A stretch of DNA of 64,000 nt from CAZGSN01 sp964371655. Lineage in GTDB: Bacteria > Desulfobacterota > Binatia > HRBIN30. Below are positions 46,560 to 55,601 of this stretch, piece by piece; the first letter of the stretch is position 1; every line of letters begins with the position of its first letter. Below the pieces are notes generated by a model, which was given only the letters and a program-made list of their open reading frames with translations, had not been told where the DNA came from and made no database searches. The stretch is from contig CAYJOD010000013.1 in the NCBI GenBank assembly GCA_964371655.1, positions 1 through 64,000 of the forward strand. Direction: 5' to 3'. The position numbers were made by a program, and so were the translations under genes.

Positions 46560-46753
46560 GTCCGAAAAGAACAGATGGAACCGCGGATGGACACGGATGA
46601 ACGCCGATAGGATAGGGCAGGTAGGGACTTGGAGAAGAACTGCCGGCGCATGTGGTCGCATACTTTCGTACAACTGGTGGCGCGGCGTTGATCGTTGGAA
46701 TCCGCGTGCATCAGCGTCTATCCGCGGTTCCAAATGAGGTGTTCCGGCTGAGC
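46554..46753. repeat. CACGGATG-unit palindromic element, copy H
   Basis: In the 46560-46981 gap. Begins GGCTGAGTCCGAA, overlapping the dehydrogenase stop, and ends CCGGCTGAG at 46752. Arms TGGAACCGCGGATGGACACG (from 46576) and TCTATCCGCGGTTCCAA (to 46733). Third full-length member of its family in the window. Its GC-richer unit CGCGGATG mirrors copy D. Confidence 0.82.
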
Positions 46754-46905
46754 GAGTGTCTCACTCCGGATCAGCCGGCGAGGGCGTCAGCGTACACTGG
46801 GTAATCGGTGGTCACTCGTCTTCCGAGTCGGGTCGCGTGACAGGGCCTGCGTGCTCGTGATTGAAATTCCTGGACGAAGGTTAGCTGCAAATTCGACGTG
46901 TAAGG

Positions 46906-46956
46906 TGAACCACGAAGGACACAAAGATCACGAAGGGAGGACATCTCAACCCTTCG
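46906..46956. repeat. Short ACCACGAAGG-type array with hairpin
   Basis: One array arm (AACCACGAAGGACACAAAGA, then CACGAAGGG) with a small hairpin GAAGGG / CCCTTC. It lies just before the end of the convergent hypothetical gene. Confidence 0.5.
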
Positions 46957-46981
46957 TCGCGCGATTCGAAATCCGGCCGGC

Positions 46982-48016
46982 TCACACTCGGATTTCGACG
47001 CCGTGGTTGCGCTCGTCGGTGAGGATCTCGAAGGCGGCGCGATGTGTCGTCGACAGGACTTCAGTGGTCGTGCCGGCGCGCTTGTCGGTGAGGCGTAGCT
47101 CGCAGGCGGCCAACTTACTGTTCAGACAATGCTTGATCCCACCCGGCGGGTTGTAATAGCGCAAGCCGACGAAGGCCTGGCGCGGGGCGCTGATGGTGCC
47201 GTCGATGCAGACGCGATCGGTCTCGGAGCGGAACTGCCAGGTGAAGTACTGTACCGACCCATGCGCGCGCAGCGATTGCCGCAGGCGGTTGAGCGCGAAT
47301 TGCTCGCCGCGATGGCGCAGGACCAACAGTGTCATAAACGGCGTCCACAGTGGTCCGAGCTTCAGGCGCGCCGTGGCTACTTCGAGAAAGCTGTCCGCGT
47401 GCGTGTCGAAGCCGGCCACTTGCCCCCAGGCGTAGAAGTCGGTGTGTTTGCGGCCCCAGTTGTGATTCTGACTGCCGACCCAATTCGATACATCGATCGT
47501 CTTGCCGTCGATCGACAGCATGCCGTGGTAGACCGCCAGGGGCGCGCTCACCAGACTCTTCGCGCTCGGCAGGCGTGTGCGGTAAAGCGCCAGAGGTAAG
47601 AAGAACAGCGGCGGCGCGGCGCCGTCGAAGCTGAGATCCCAGTCGATCGTGTGCGCGCCGGCCACGGGCTCGACCGGCCCGGCCGTGCCCTGCAAGCGTC
47701 CCGCTTCCAAGTGCGCCGTGGCGATGTCGACGGAAAACTCGGAGCGACCGAAGGCACACTGCGCAAACGGGACCTCGCGCTTGGCGGCGACGTGTTGGTT
47801 GGTCTCGCCGTCGAAGTACACCGCCCACAGCTCACCGATGGCGTCGGCCGGGCGCGCTTGCGGGCTGAAGATGGTGTAGCGAATCCAAAAGGCCAGCGGT
47901 CGCGTCGGATGGTTGGCGCGCAGGAAGAAGCTCTCGTAGTGGCCCGCCGATTGTCCCGGCTGATAGCGGGTCCAATTTGCCTCGCGACAGGCTCGCTCCG
48001 TGGCCTCGGCGCTCAT
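46982..48016 (-). CDS. Conserved hypothetical protein, CrtC/AttH-like lipocalin features
   Basis: 344 residues, no signal peptide or membrane helix. The pattern SNWVGSQNHNWGRKHTDFYA followed by WGQVAGFD resembles the NHNWG motif of carotenoid hydratase CrtC/AttH-type and tocopherol-cyclase-like lipocalin-fold proteins. The N-terminus has HYESFFLRANHPTRPLAFWI. Substrate unknown, likely a lipid or terpenoid. It lies upstream of nothing in an obvious operon, but the GMC oxidoreductase genes begin 234 nt to its right on the same strand. Confidence 0.6.
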   Translation of the reverse strand: MSAEATERACREANWTRYQPGQSAGHYESFFLRANHPTRPLAFWIRYTIFSPQARPADAIGELWAVYFDGETNQHVAAKREVPFAQCAFGRSEFSVDIATAHLEAGRLQGTAGPVEPVAGAHTIDWDLSFDGAAPPLFFLPLALYRTRLPSAKSLVSAPLAVYHGMLSIDGKTIDVSNWVGSQNHNWGRKHTDFYAWGQVAGFDTHADSFLEVATARLKLGPLWTPFMTLLVLRHRGEQFALNRLRQSLRAHGSVQYFTWQFRSETDRVCIDGTISAPRQAFVGLRYYNPPGGIKHCLNSKLAACELRLTDKRAGTTTEVLSTTHRAAFEILTDERNHGVEIRV

Positions 48017-48051
48017 GCCGAAAACCTCAATTGCGCTCTACGGTGACAGGT

Positions 48052-48201
48052 GCGCCCTTCGAGACGGCGCCAAAAGCGGGCGCCTCCTCAGGGCGAACGG
48101 TTAACGACAATTGCATGAATTCTTCCCGCTCGCTCTGAGGAGCGGCCTCCTGAGTAGCGAGGCGTATCGAAGGATTCATCGGGCCGCGTCTCGAAGGGCG
48201 C
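48052..48201. repeat. Intergenic palindrome GCGCCCTTCGAGACG
   Basis: Perfect 15-bp inverted arms at 48052-48066 and 48187-48201 frame a region with a second, inner pair (CTCCTCAGGGCG / GCTCTGAGGAG). This CCCTTCGAGACG type is a familiar intergenic repeat in environmental genomes. No gene in 48017-48250. Confidence 0.7.
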
Positions 48202-48250
48202 GCTCTACCAGGCGGATTGCGACCTGGCAGTTCAAATGATTTTCTCGGGC

Positions 48251-49804
48251 TCATGCCACCGCGGCCGTCGGTACCGAGGCGAGCCGCGGTTGATCCGCCG
48301 CCGCGGTCGTGTGCACGCGACTGAGGGAGCCGGCGATACCGGCGGCGATGCGTGTGGCTACGGCCATAATACTGATCTGCGGGTTGATGAGCGTCGACGT
48401 CGGCAGCACGCTCGCATCGGCCACGTACAAGCCCTCCACCCCGTAGAGCTGACCCGACGGTGCCACCGCGCAGCGCGCTGGATCGCTGCCCATGCGCGCC
48501 GTGCCCATCGGATGGAACGCCATCATTTCCAGATCCGCCGGGCGCACCGAGATGTGTTCGAGGGCCTCGGCTGCTTGCGGCGAACGCAATACCGGTTGCT
48601 GGCGCACACCGGGATACACTTCACGTGCACCGGCGGTGAAGAAGATCCGTGACGCCAGCGAAATGCCGCGCAGCAAGCGCCGCGCGTCGTCGCGGTTCAT
48701 CCAGTACCAGGCCACACCGTTGGCAAACACGCGACCACTCGAAGTGTCGCTGATCAGGGCGCCGAAGGAGGCCAAGCGGTCGAAGCTCGCGATGCGCTGC
48801 TTATGGGCGAGACCGAAGCCCGGCAGAGTCACCGCCTGCAGCGCCGGTGGCATCACCATCCCCTGAAGGACGATGCCTTCGGGCTCGAACTCGTGCACGT
48901 GGTAGCTCTGCGGGACGCCTTCCCAGGCGCGCACCGATTCGTCGAACATGGCGAGGATGCGTGTGGCGGGATGGATATGCAGGTTGCGACCGAGGGCGCC
49001 GTGCTGGCTCGACACGCCGCTGCGCATGAGCAACGGCGGGGTGAGCAGCGCGCCGGCCGCGACCACGACACGATCGGCGAGCAACCACAGACGCCCGCGT
49101 CCCTTGCCGCTGCCGCGGTTGGCGAGCACGCCGACGGCGCGCCCGTTCTCGATGAGAACGCGCTCGGCGCGGGTGCGCACATGGACACGCGCGCCGGCGC
49201 GCAGTGCCCGTGGCACGTAGGAGACGTGCATCGCCTGCTTGGCATCGCGCGGGCAGCCGAACACGCAAATGCCGGTGCCGCGGCAGCCGGCGGCGTTGCG
49301 CGAGATCGGCTCACCGCGAAACCCGAGGGCTTCGGTGCCGCGGCGAAAGAGCTCGGCGTTGGGACCGAAGATCGCCGGCGGTACGGGCTCGACGTGCAGG
49401 GAGTGTTCGACGCGCTCGAACTCCGGCGTGAAGCCGCCGCCGGCGAGATCCGGAATGCCGAACTCCGTCTCCCAGCGCTGCAGAATATGTTCGGGTGTAC
49501 GCCAACAGGTCCCCGAGTTGATCACCGTCGTGCCGCCGACGGCGCGGCCGAGCGGAATGCCGATAAAGGTGTTGCCGACGGTGCCGGTTAGACCTTGGGC
49601 GCGATACAGGGCACGGATCTGTTCCAGGGGGCGACCGGTGAAGTCGCGGCCGGAGTAGCTGTCACCCTCTTCGACAACGCTGACGCGGGCGCCGGCCTCG
49701 GCCAGTTCGGCGGCGACCACGGCACCGCCGGCGCCGGTGCCGATCACCGCGACGTCGGTGTGCTCGATCACATCGCCGGGTTCGTCTTCGGGGCGTACGA
49801 TCAT
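48251..49804 (-). CDS. GMC family FAD-dependent oxidoreductase
   Basis: 517 residues. FAD-binding DVAVIGTGAGGAVVAAELAEAG (GTGAGG at 22-27), GGTTVINSGTCWRTP, the N5 region and C-terminal HPMGTARMG with the catalytic His plus STLINPQISIMAVATRIA. GCRGTGICVFGCPRDAKQ carries clustered cysteines typical of the branch near cholesterol oxidase/gluconate dehydrogenase-like enzymes. It oxidises an alcohol or sterol-like substrate. The start ATG at 49804 overlaps the preceding gene as ATGA. Confidence 0.9.
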   Translation of the reverse strand: MIVRPEDEPGDVIEHTDVAVIGTGAGGAVVAAELAEAGARVSVVEEGDSYSGRDFTGRPLEQIRALYRAQGLTGTVGNTFIGIPLGRAVGGTTVINSGTCWRTPEHILQRWETEFGIPDLAGGGFTPEFERVEHSLHVEPVPPAIFGPNAELFRRGTEALGFRGEPISRNAAGCRGTGICVFGCPRDAKQAMHVSYVPRALRAGARVHVRTRAERVLIENGRAVGVLANRGSGKGRGRLWLLADRVVVAAGALLTPPLLMRSGVSSQHGALGRNLHIHPATRILAMFDESVRAWEGVPQSYHVHEFEPEGIVLQGMVMPPALQAVTLPGFGLAHKQRIASFDRLASFGALISDTSSGRVFANGVAWYWMNRDDARRLLRGISLASRIFFTAGAREVYPGVRQQPVLRSPQAAEALEHISVRPADLEMMAFHPMGTARMGSDPARCAVAPSGQLYGVEGLYVADASVLPTSTLINPQISIMAVATRIAAGIAGSLSRVHTTAAADQPRLASVPTAAVA

Positions 49805-50688
49805 AGTGCGATCTCCGTCCGCGGCACGCGCGTGAGCGGAGTGACGTAGCCGAGTCGGGTTTCGATTTCGGGGCGCGAGTAGAATTGGGTCATCGTCAGA
49901 ATCTTCAGCAGATGGATCGCTTGGCGTCGCGGCACCCAGCGCGACTGCTCCCAAGCGTCGAGGATCTCGACCCGTTGCTCGATGTCCATGTTCGAGAACC
50001 GGCGCATCCGAAACGGCGGCAAGAAGAACGGCGTGAAGTCGAACAGTCGCAAGCCCAGACCCAACCCGCGTACGGCGTTCGACCCCATGCCGGCGACAAA
50101 GGTCTCGATGTCGCGCGCCACGGAAACGTCACGGGCGCCGGTCTCGAACGGGCCACCCGAGGGCACCATCGCTTCGAGGACGGCGTGGAACGCCGGCGTC
50201 TCGATACGCGGTCCGCCAGGGGTGACGGAGCCGCCCTCGGGCCCGTCGCCGAGCATGGGCACCGCCAACCATACGGCGAGCGCCATCAGCGTGATCGTGC
50301 CATCGACGTAGAAGTTGGCCAGGTAGATGAAGCACGGGGACGACAAGAAGTAGAAGACCAACCCGATCGACGCGGTCCAGCCCTTCCCGAGTGCCAAGAT
50401 TGCGATCAGGGTGCGATTGCGGCGCATATCGCGTTGCGCAATCCACGCCAGCGCGGTCACCAAGACCATGTAACCCGTGCCCAACGAAAGCCAGAACCGT
50501 TGCGTCTGCGGCGGCGCCGCCGGAAAGTCGCCGAACCAGCGGCCGACCGCGTTCAACATGGCGATTGTGGTGTCGGGAAAAAGCAAAAAGCCCAAGCCGG
50601 CACCGACGAAGCAGGCGGCCAAGCCGCGCAGCGTCAGACGACACCAGCGCTCGACGGCGTGCGGGCGAGCTGAAGCACCGTTAGTCAT
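49801..50688 (-). CDS. Membrane protein partner of the GMC oxidoreductase
   Basis: 295 residues. The N-terminal half has four predicted helices (about 18-36, 65-82, 92-113 and 125-145). The C-terminal part (ETPAFHAVLEAM, FSNMDIEQRVEILDAWEQSRW and KILTMTQFYSRPEIETRLGY) resembles the gluconate 2-dehydrogenase subunit 3-like domain often encoded next to GMC enzymes. It may anchor the GMC enzyme and pass electrons on. ATG at 50688 is preferred over 50733. Coupled to the downstream GMC gene by overlap. Confidence 0.7.
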   Translation of the reverse strand: MTNGASARPHAVERWCRLTLRGLAACFVGAGLGFLLFPDTTIAMLNAVGRWFGDFPAAPPQTQRFWLSLGTGYMVLVTALAWIAQRDMRRNRTLIAILALGKGWTASIGLVFYFLSSPCFIYLANFYVDGTITLMALAVWLAVPMLGDGPEGGSVTPGGPRIETPAFHAVLEAMVPSGGPFETGARDVSVARDIETFVAGMGSNAVRGLGLGLRLFDFTPFFLPPFRMRRFSNMDIEQRVEILDAWEQSRWVPRRQAIHLLKILTMTQFYSRPEIETRLGYVTPLTRVPRTEIAL

Positions 50689-50790
50689 AGTCGATTTCCT
50701 CCTGGGGCGCGGCCCGCCACCTGCAGGCGGCACAGGCTCGATCCGGTAGAGTGTTCGCTATCGCGCCTGCGGAAATGAATCAATCCCTGG

Positions 50791-51016
50791 GTGGCCCCCG
50801 CGCGGGGCCACGGCAAAGTCGCTGACGGAGCCTGCGCCACGGCAGGGGTCATGAGCCATGCGGGCGGGCCGCCCGCGCTCCCGGCGATAATATTCCACTC
50901 GGGGCGCTGGTTTGAGGCAATCGCTGCGCGGACGGCTCGTCCGCCGCGCGGTGGAATGAGGCTTGATGCAGGTCCACCCCTCCGTGGAAGACTTTGCCGT
51001 GGCCCCCCGCGCGGGG
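50791..51016. repeat. Palindromic element S, copy 1
   Basis: The gap 50689-51114 is filled by a 226-bp palindrome. Outer arms GTGGCCCCCGCGCGGGGCCA and on (50791-50820) and their complement (50989-51016), with an AT-containing core ATAATATTCCACT. An inverted copy, conserved over roughly 180 bp, lies at 58648-58840. The shared block includes GGGCGGGCCGCCCGCGCTCC and TTTGAGGCAATCGC. Confidence 0.8.
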
Positions 51017-51114
51017 CGCGTCTGCATTGACAAGAGCAGTCCCGATATGGTCTACGCGACTTCTCACTGTTCTAATTGGGTACCCCCGAGAGGGGCTAAA
51101 CGGGAGGAGTGCGC

Positions 51115-51945
51115 ATGAGGTCTAGCGTTGGGCGGATTGTGGGTGTTGCTATCCTTGTCATCGGCAGCGGTGCGTTCGCACAGGAGACGACGACGACCGC
51201 GCCGGAGGCGATGATGACGAGTCGTAGCTTCGACCGCTTCGAGGTCGATGCCGAAACCGCACGGGGGCTGTGGGCGGAGCTCGGCGGTGCGGTGAGTCAC
51301 GATCTGCAAAGGCCGCTGGGGCAGAAGGCGGAGACCGTGTCGACGACGGCATTTCTCAGAGCAGCCTACGGTGGCGACTACTACGAAGCTGGTGTCACCG
51401 TGCCTTTCTACCGTGGCCTGGATACGTATCTGAATGAGCAGCGCACCAGCGGCGAAGACGCGTTCGGAGATATCAGCTTCTTCGGAAAGGCGATGCCCTT
51501 GCGCTCGGAGTACGTCGACGCCGGGGCGGGCTTGGTTCTGACCGTCCCCAGCGGCGATAAAGACAAAGGCTTGGGCACCGGCGAAGTGGAAATGATCCCA
51601 TTTGCAACGGTGGCTTTGAAGTATGGATCGCTGGCGGTGCGCGGGCATGGCGGCTTCCAGTTCCCGAGTGACAGCACGCCCGTGGCGCGCGAGGCCAGCG
51701 TTTACGGCGGTGGAATCTTCTGGAGCCTCAGCGACCGCATCGCGTTCCGTTCGGAGCTGAACGGGGCGACCTTTAGCTCTCCGGGCAAGGACCTCGAACT
51801 GCTCGCCTGGCAGCCCGGCTTCGATATCGTGTTCCCCTACGACAGCTTCAACTTGTTCGTACGACCGACGGGCTCATATGGATTGACCACCGAGACCTTC
51901 GATTGGGGCTTTGGTGGCTCCTTCGTGGTGGCCTTGAAACCGTAG
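51115..51945 (+). CDS. Outer-membrane beta-barrel-like hypothetical protein
   Basis: 276 residues with a signal peptide (IVGVAILVIGSGAFAQ, cleavage near 23). The mature part alternates polar and hydrophobic residues in 8-10 residue strands (AFLRAAYGGDYYEAGVTVPF, then GDISFFGKAMPL) and ends in GSFVVALKP without a terminal aromatic, resembling transporter/porin-like or MetA-pathway OM barrels (DUF3187/DUF6588 style). No enzyme motif is seen. Strong GGGAGGAG 5-6 nt before the ATG. Function unknown; outer-membrane location inferred. Confidence 0.6.
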   Translation: MRSSVGRIVGVAILVIGSGAFAQETTTTAPEAMMTSRSFDRFEVDAETARGLWAELGGAVSHDLQRPLGQKAETVSTTAFLRAAYGGDYYEAGVTVPFYRGLDTYLNEQRTSGEDAFGDISFFGKAMPLRSEYVDAGAGLVLTVPSGDKDKGLGTGEVEMIPFATVALKYGSLAVRGHGGFQFPSDSTPVAREASVYGGGIFWSLSDRIAFRSELNGATFSSPGKDLELLAWQPGFDIVFPYDSFNLFVRPTGSYGLTTETFDWGFGGSFVVALKP

Positions 51946-51949
51946 CTCT

Positions 51950-52073
51950 CTATTCGCGTATCGCGTATCGTTTGTCGCCGTTCGCGTGTGGCGGTTCACT
52001 GCTCGTGGATCGTGGAGAGGCAGTGGCTTGTGAGCTCTTTCGGCGATAGGCGATACGCGAAAAGCGATAGGCG
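51950..52073. repeat. Inverted GCGTATCGC array
   Basis: Left arm (51950-51985) TTCGCGTATCGCGTATCGTT and right arm (52041-52073) GGCGATAGGCGATACGCGAA and on, built from GCGTATC/GCGATA(G/C) units. It lies between the barrel gene and the convergent response regulator. Confidence 0.7.
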
Positions 52074-52074
52074 C

Positions 52075-53448
52075 TCACACCATGTAGTCCTTGCGCTGAA
52101 TGTTGTACTTGTGAAGCTTCTGGTAGAAGTTCTGGCGCTGCAAGCCGGCTTCACGGGCGGCGCGGCTGACGTTGCCGCGGTTGCGGCGCAGGCATTCGAG
52201 TATGAAATAGCGCTCGAACTCGTCGCGCGCGGCGCTGAAGCGGCGGCCGGACGGAACCATGTCGTTGCCGCTGGGTTCAGCGCTATGGCTTAGCTCCACG
52301 GGGAGGTCGGCGATCGTGAGCTCGTCGCCATGCGCCAATAGCGACGCGCGCTCGATGACGTTCTCGAGCTCGCGCACATTCCCCGGCCAACGGTAGTTGC
52401 GCAGAATCTGCGCCGCCAAGGGATCGATGCCCTTCAACCGGCCGCTGGAATCATGCTTGCGCAGAAAATGGTGCGCCAGCGGCAAGATGTCGTCCTGGCG
52501 CTCGCGCAACGCCGGCAGGCGCAGCGAAACAACGTTGAGACGGTAATACAGGTCGGTGCGAAACTGCCCCGCCTGCATGCGCTCGGCGAGGTCGGCGTTG
52601 CTCGCGGCGATGACGCGTACGTCGACCGCGATGGTACCTTCGCCGCCGACGCGCTGGATCTCGCGCTCCTGCAGCATGCGCAGCAGCTTCACTTGCAGGT
52701 GCGGCAGCAGCTCCGAGATCTCGTCGAGGAACAGCGTGCCGCCGTCGGCTTGCTCGACGAGGCCGCGCTTGCTGCCCGACGCGCCGGTGAACGCGCCCTT
52801 CTCGTAGCCGAAGAGCTCGCTCTCCAGGAGCTCGGAGGGGATGGCACCGCAGTTGATGGCCACAAACGGGCCGACGCTGCGATTAGACTCGTTGTGCAAG
52901 CAGCGCGCGATCAGCTCCTTGCCGGTGCCGCTCTCCCCGGTGACGAGAACCGTGGCATTGGACTTGGCGACACGCCCGACGATGCGCAGCACCTCCTGGA
53001 TTGCGGCGCTGTTGCCGACGATGCCGCTGCGCTGTTGGGCGAGGTCGGTATCGACACTGGGTCCGGCACCGTCGTGCGTGGAACGGTAATGGTCGAGGGC
53101 GCGTTCGATGTAGGCGCGTACCTCTTCATTGGTGAACGGTTTCTGCACGTAGTCGAAGGCACCGAGCCGCATCGCATCGACCGCGGTCTGGATGGTCGCA
53201 TAGGCGGTCATGATCACCACCACGGTGGTGGGGCTGACGCGGTGCACCTCGCGCAACAGGTCCAAGCCGCTGATCTGGGGCATCATCAAATCGACCAGAA
53301 CCACGGCGTAGGTATTCAGGCTCAGGGCGGCAATCGCCTCGCTCGGGTTGCTGAAGGCATCGATCGTCAAATCCTCGCGCAGCAGCGCCTTGCTCAGCGA
53401 TCTGCAGAGATTCACTTCGTCATCGACCAGCATCAATCGGTACGACAT
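52075..53448 (-). CDS. Sigma-54-dependent response regulator (NtrC family)
   Basis: 457 residues. Receiver domain with phosphoacceptor Asp53 (VVLVDLMMP) and Lys in DYVQKPF; AAA+ domain with Walker A GESGTGKE, the sigma-54 contact loop GAFTGA, Walker B GGTLFLDEIS and arginine fingers; a C-terminal Fis-type HTH (NVSRAAREAGLQRQNFYQKL). It activates sigma-54 promoters when phosphorylated. It starts 6 nt after the histidine kinase stop, so the two form a two-component operon. Confidence 0.95.
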   Translation of the reverse strand: MSYRLMLVDDEVNLCRSLSKALLREDLTIDAFSNPSEAIAALSLNTYAVVLVDLMMPQISGLDLLREVHRVSPTTVVVIMTAYATIQTAVDAMRLGAFDYVQKPFTNEEVRAYIERALDHYRSTHDGAGPSVDTDLAQQRSGIVGNSAAIQEVLRIVGRVAKSNATVLVTGESGTGKELIARCLHNESNRSVGPFVAINCGAIPSELLESELFGYEKGAFTGASGSKRGLVEQADGGTLFLDEISELLPHLQVKLLRMLQEREIQRVGGEGTIAVDVRVIAASNADLAERMQAGQFRTDLYYRLNVVSLRLPALRERQDDILPLAHHFLRKHDSSGRLKGIDPLAAQILRNYRWPGNVRELENVIERASLLAHGDELTIADLPVELSHSAEPSGNDMVPSGRRFSAARDEFERYFILECLRRNRGNVSRAAREAGLQRQNFYQKLHKYNIQRKDYMV

Positions 53449-53454
53449 GTTTTC

Positions 53455-54984
53455 CTATCTCATCGCGACTTCGCTGCGACGGCTATCCGCGCGCAGAGGT
53501 AGAGTAATGGTAAAGGTGGTGCCGTGTCCGAGCTCCGACGCCACGGTGACGTCGCCGCCATGCGAAGCGATGATACCGTAGCTCACCGCGAGCCCGAGGC
53601 CGTAGCCGGCTCCACCCTTCTTGGTGGTGTAGAATGGGTCGAAGACGTGCTCCAAGTCGGCCGGGCCGATGCCGCATCCTCGGTCGGTGAACGCCACCTG
53701 TACCTTGCGGCGCCCGCCCTCGATGGACTCGGCGGTACGAATGGTGACCTCGCCGCTGCCGCCCATCGCGTCGGCGGCGTTCATCAGTAAATTCAGGAAG
53801 ACTTGCTGCATCTGTCGCGGATCCACCCACAGTTTAGGTAGCGAGGAATCGAGCTGCCAGCTGACGCTCAGCGCGTGCGCGCGCTCGTCGCGAACGGCGA
53901 GAGTGAACGTTTCGCGCAGCAGGTTGTTGATATCGATTTCGAGCGGATGGCTCTCGCCGCTGGCGGCGAAGTTCAACAGCCCTTGAATGATGGCACGGCA
54001 ACGCTTGGTCTCGGCTTCGATGATCGCCACGTCTTCGGCGCTCGGGTGCGCCGCCCCTAACGCCTCGCGCAGGTTGCCGGCGGTGGAAAGGATGATCCCC
54101 AGCGGGTTGTTGAGCTCATGTGAGACGCCGGCTGCAAGCATGCCGACGGCGCTCAGGCGTTCGGCGCGTCCGAGCTGGGCGCGCGCAACCTTGAGGTTGC
54201 GATACAGGCGGCGCGTCTCGGCCAACGCCTGATCTTTGTCTTGTAGAGTGTGCTGCAACGACTCGGCGAGCAGGTTGAACGTGCTCGCCAAGCGTCCAAC
54301 TTCGTCGAAGCGGTTGACGGGAACGCGCACCGTGAGATCGCCTTCGGCGATCGCTTGGGCGCCGCGGGTCAGCTTGCGTAGCGGTGCCACGGTGCTGCGC
54401 GTCCACCAGTAGACGACCCCGATGGCTCCCAACAACAGCAGCGCGGTGACTGCCAACAAGCGTATGCGGACCAGGCGTACCTGGCGCGCCTGCAGACCAA
54501 GAGAGACGCCGAGGCCAAGCCCGGCGACACGCTTTCCGTCGACCAGCACGGGGGTGTAGACCTCCATGGTGTCGCCGGTGGTGCGGACGACGAAGCGCTT
54601 CTTGCGCAGGCGGTTGAGCGCAGGCGGCGGCTCGCTTAGCCGCCACGGCTCACCAGGATCGCTGACTTTGGCGACGACGCGCTCGTCGTCGTAAACGAAG
54701 GCGAAGTCGAAATCGCGGTCCTCGACCAGAGCCTGGAGCTCGAAACGCAGCGGCTCCGGCTTATCGCGGTTGAAGACGTGTGCCAGGCGGGGCTCGACGA
54801 GGTTGAGCGCCGTGCGCGCCTTGACCTCAAGAATCACTTGCATCTCATGGCGTTCGGCGCGAACGAAGAAGAACGTTGAGATCGCCAGACCGGCCAGCAA
54901 GGTCGTGCTCAGACCGAGGGCGAGCCGGCGCCCGATCGAGGCATCGATAAACTTCGCGAACCTTCCTAACACGCGTGGCTCCAA
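53455..54984 (-). CDS. Sensor histidine kinase, NtrB-like partner
   Basis: About 509 residues: N-terminal helix (LALGLSTTLLAGLAISTFFFV), periplasmic sensor of about 120 residues, second helix (RIRLLAVTALLLLGAIGVVYWW), HAMP (VAPLRKLTRGAQAIAEGDL), HisKA with AAGVSHELNNPLGIIL and HATPase_c with NLLMNAADAM, DRGCGIGPADLEHVFDPFYTTK and GYGLGLAVSYGI. The start is uncertain: TTG at 54984 or GTG at 54972; no ATG fits. It is upstream of and nearly joined to the NtrC-type regulator. Confidence 0.92.
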   Translation of the reverse strand: MEPRVLGRFAKFIDASIGRRLALGLSTTLLAGLAISTFFFVRAERHEMQVILEVKARTALNLVEPRLAHVFNRDKPEPLRFELQALVEDRDFDFAFVYDDERVVAKVSDPGEPWRLSEPPPALNRLRKKRFVVRTTGDTMEVYTPVLVDGKRVAGLGLGVSLGLQARQVRLVRIRLLAVTALLLLGAIGVVYWWTRSTVAPLRKLTRGAQAIAEGDLTVRVPVNRFDEVGRLASTFNLLAESLQHTLQDKDQALAETRRLYRNLKVARAQLGRAERLSAVGMLAAGVSHELNNPLGIILSTAGNLREALGAAHPSAEDVAIIEAETKRCRAIIQGLLNFAASGESHPLEIDINNLLRETFTLAVRDERAHALSVSWQLDSSLPKLWVDPRQMQQVFLNLLMNAADAMGGSGEVTIRTAESIEGGRRKVQVAFTDRGCGIGPADLEHVFDPFYTTKKGGAGYGLGLAVSYGIIASHGGDVTVASELGHGTTFTITLPLRADSRRSEVAMR

Positions 54985-55174
54985 GCCCGCGTCATCACAA
55001 GCTGCATCGTGGTGTGAATTGTCCGCATGAAGTTGTCGCTGTCAACGCTGTTAGTACAAGCTGAGATTTGGAGAAGATTTGACGTCTTGGTCGTAGCCGC
55101 GGCCGCCAAGGCCGTGGCCGTCGCCGTTCGTGCGCAGATCGGTGCTCTGAATCCACCCGATGCCACGCCCTGGC

Positions 55175-55239
55175 GAGGTTGTCTCACAACTGGCAGGGCG
55201 CGCAGCCGCGCGCCCTGTTCGGTGGGTTCTGAGACAGTC
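55175..55239. repeat. Element T, copy 1 (GAGGTTGTCTCACAACT)
   Basis: In the 617-bp gap 54985-55601. It begins GAGGTTGTCTCACAACTGGC, contains GGGCGCGCAGCCGCGCGCCC as a hairpin, and ends TTCGGTGGGTTCTGAGACA. A longer version with the same ends is at 59551-59673. Confidence 0.75.
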
Positions 55240-55272
55240 ATCATCAAGCTGCTGCTTCGCCCGAGAGGATGA

Positions 55273-55421
55273 AAACTCGGTTCCCGAGCCCCCAGCCCCG
55301 AGTCTCCAGCCCCAATTTTCAAAGCAGCCTCTGGCGAGCGCGGCTACAATCAGAGTCTCAAACCTACTCCGAATCTCAGGTGCAAGGGGCCGCGCGCGCC
55401 GGCGATTGGTGGCCAATCGCC
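55273..55421. repeat. Array of CCCCAG/CCCGAG units and a GGCGATTGG hairpin
   Basis: 55273-55320 is a run of AGCCCCCAGCCCCGAGTC-type units bounded by GAAAA and TTTTC. Further on, GGCGATTGG (55401-55409) and CCAATCGCC (55413-55421) form a perfect 9-bp stem with a 3-nt loop. The rest of the gap has no gene. Confidence 0.55.
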
Positions 55422-55601
55422 GCAGCTTCGCGCCGGAGCTTCACCATGCAAACATGACGGCCCGACGGCAGCCGGGCTGCGGGCCACCATCGTCAAACCT
55501 CTGAATTCGTGGGTGTGAAAGCGTGGCTTCCACGAATCGAGCTCGTTTACCGAGAAACCCAATGTCTAGAGTGGCCCGGTCTCCACGTCGAGATTCATGG
55601 G

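Noticed and set aside
54985..55601. tRNA or other structured RNA gene
   Set aside because: Hairpins are present but no cloverleaf, CCA end or known RNA motif; no tRNA or rRNA was seen anywhere in the window.
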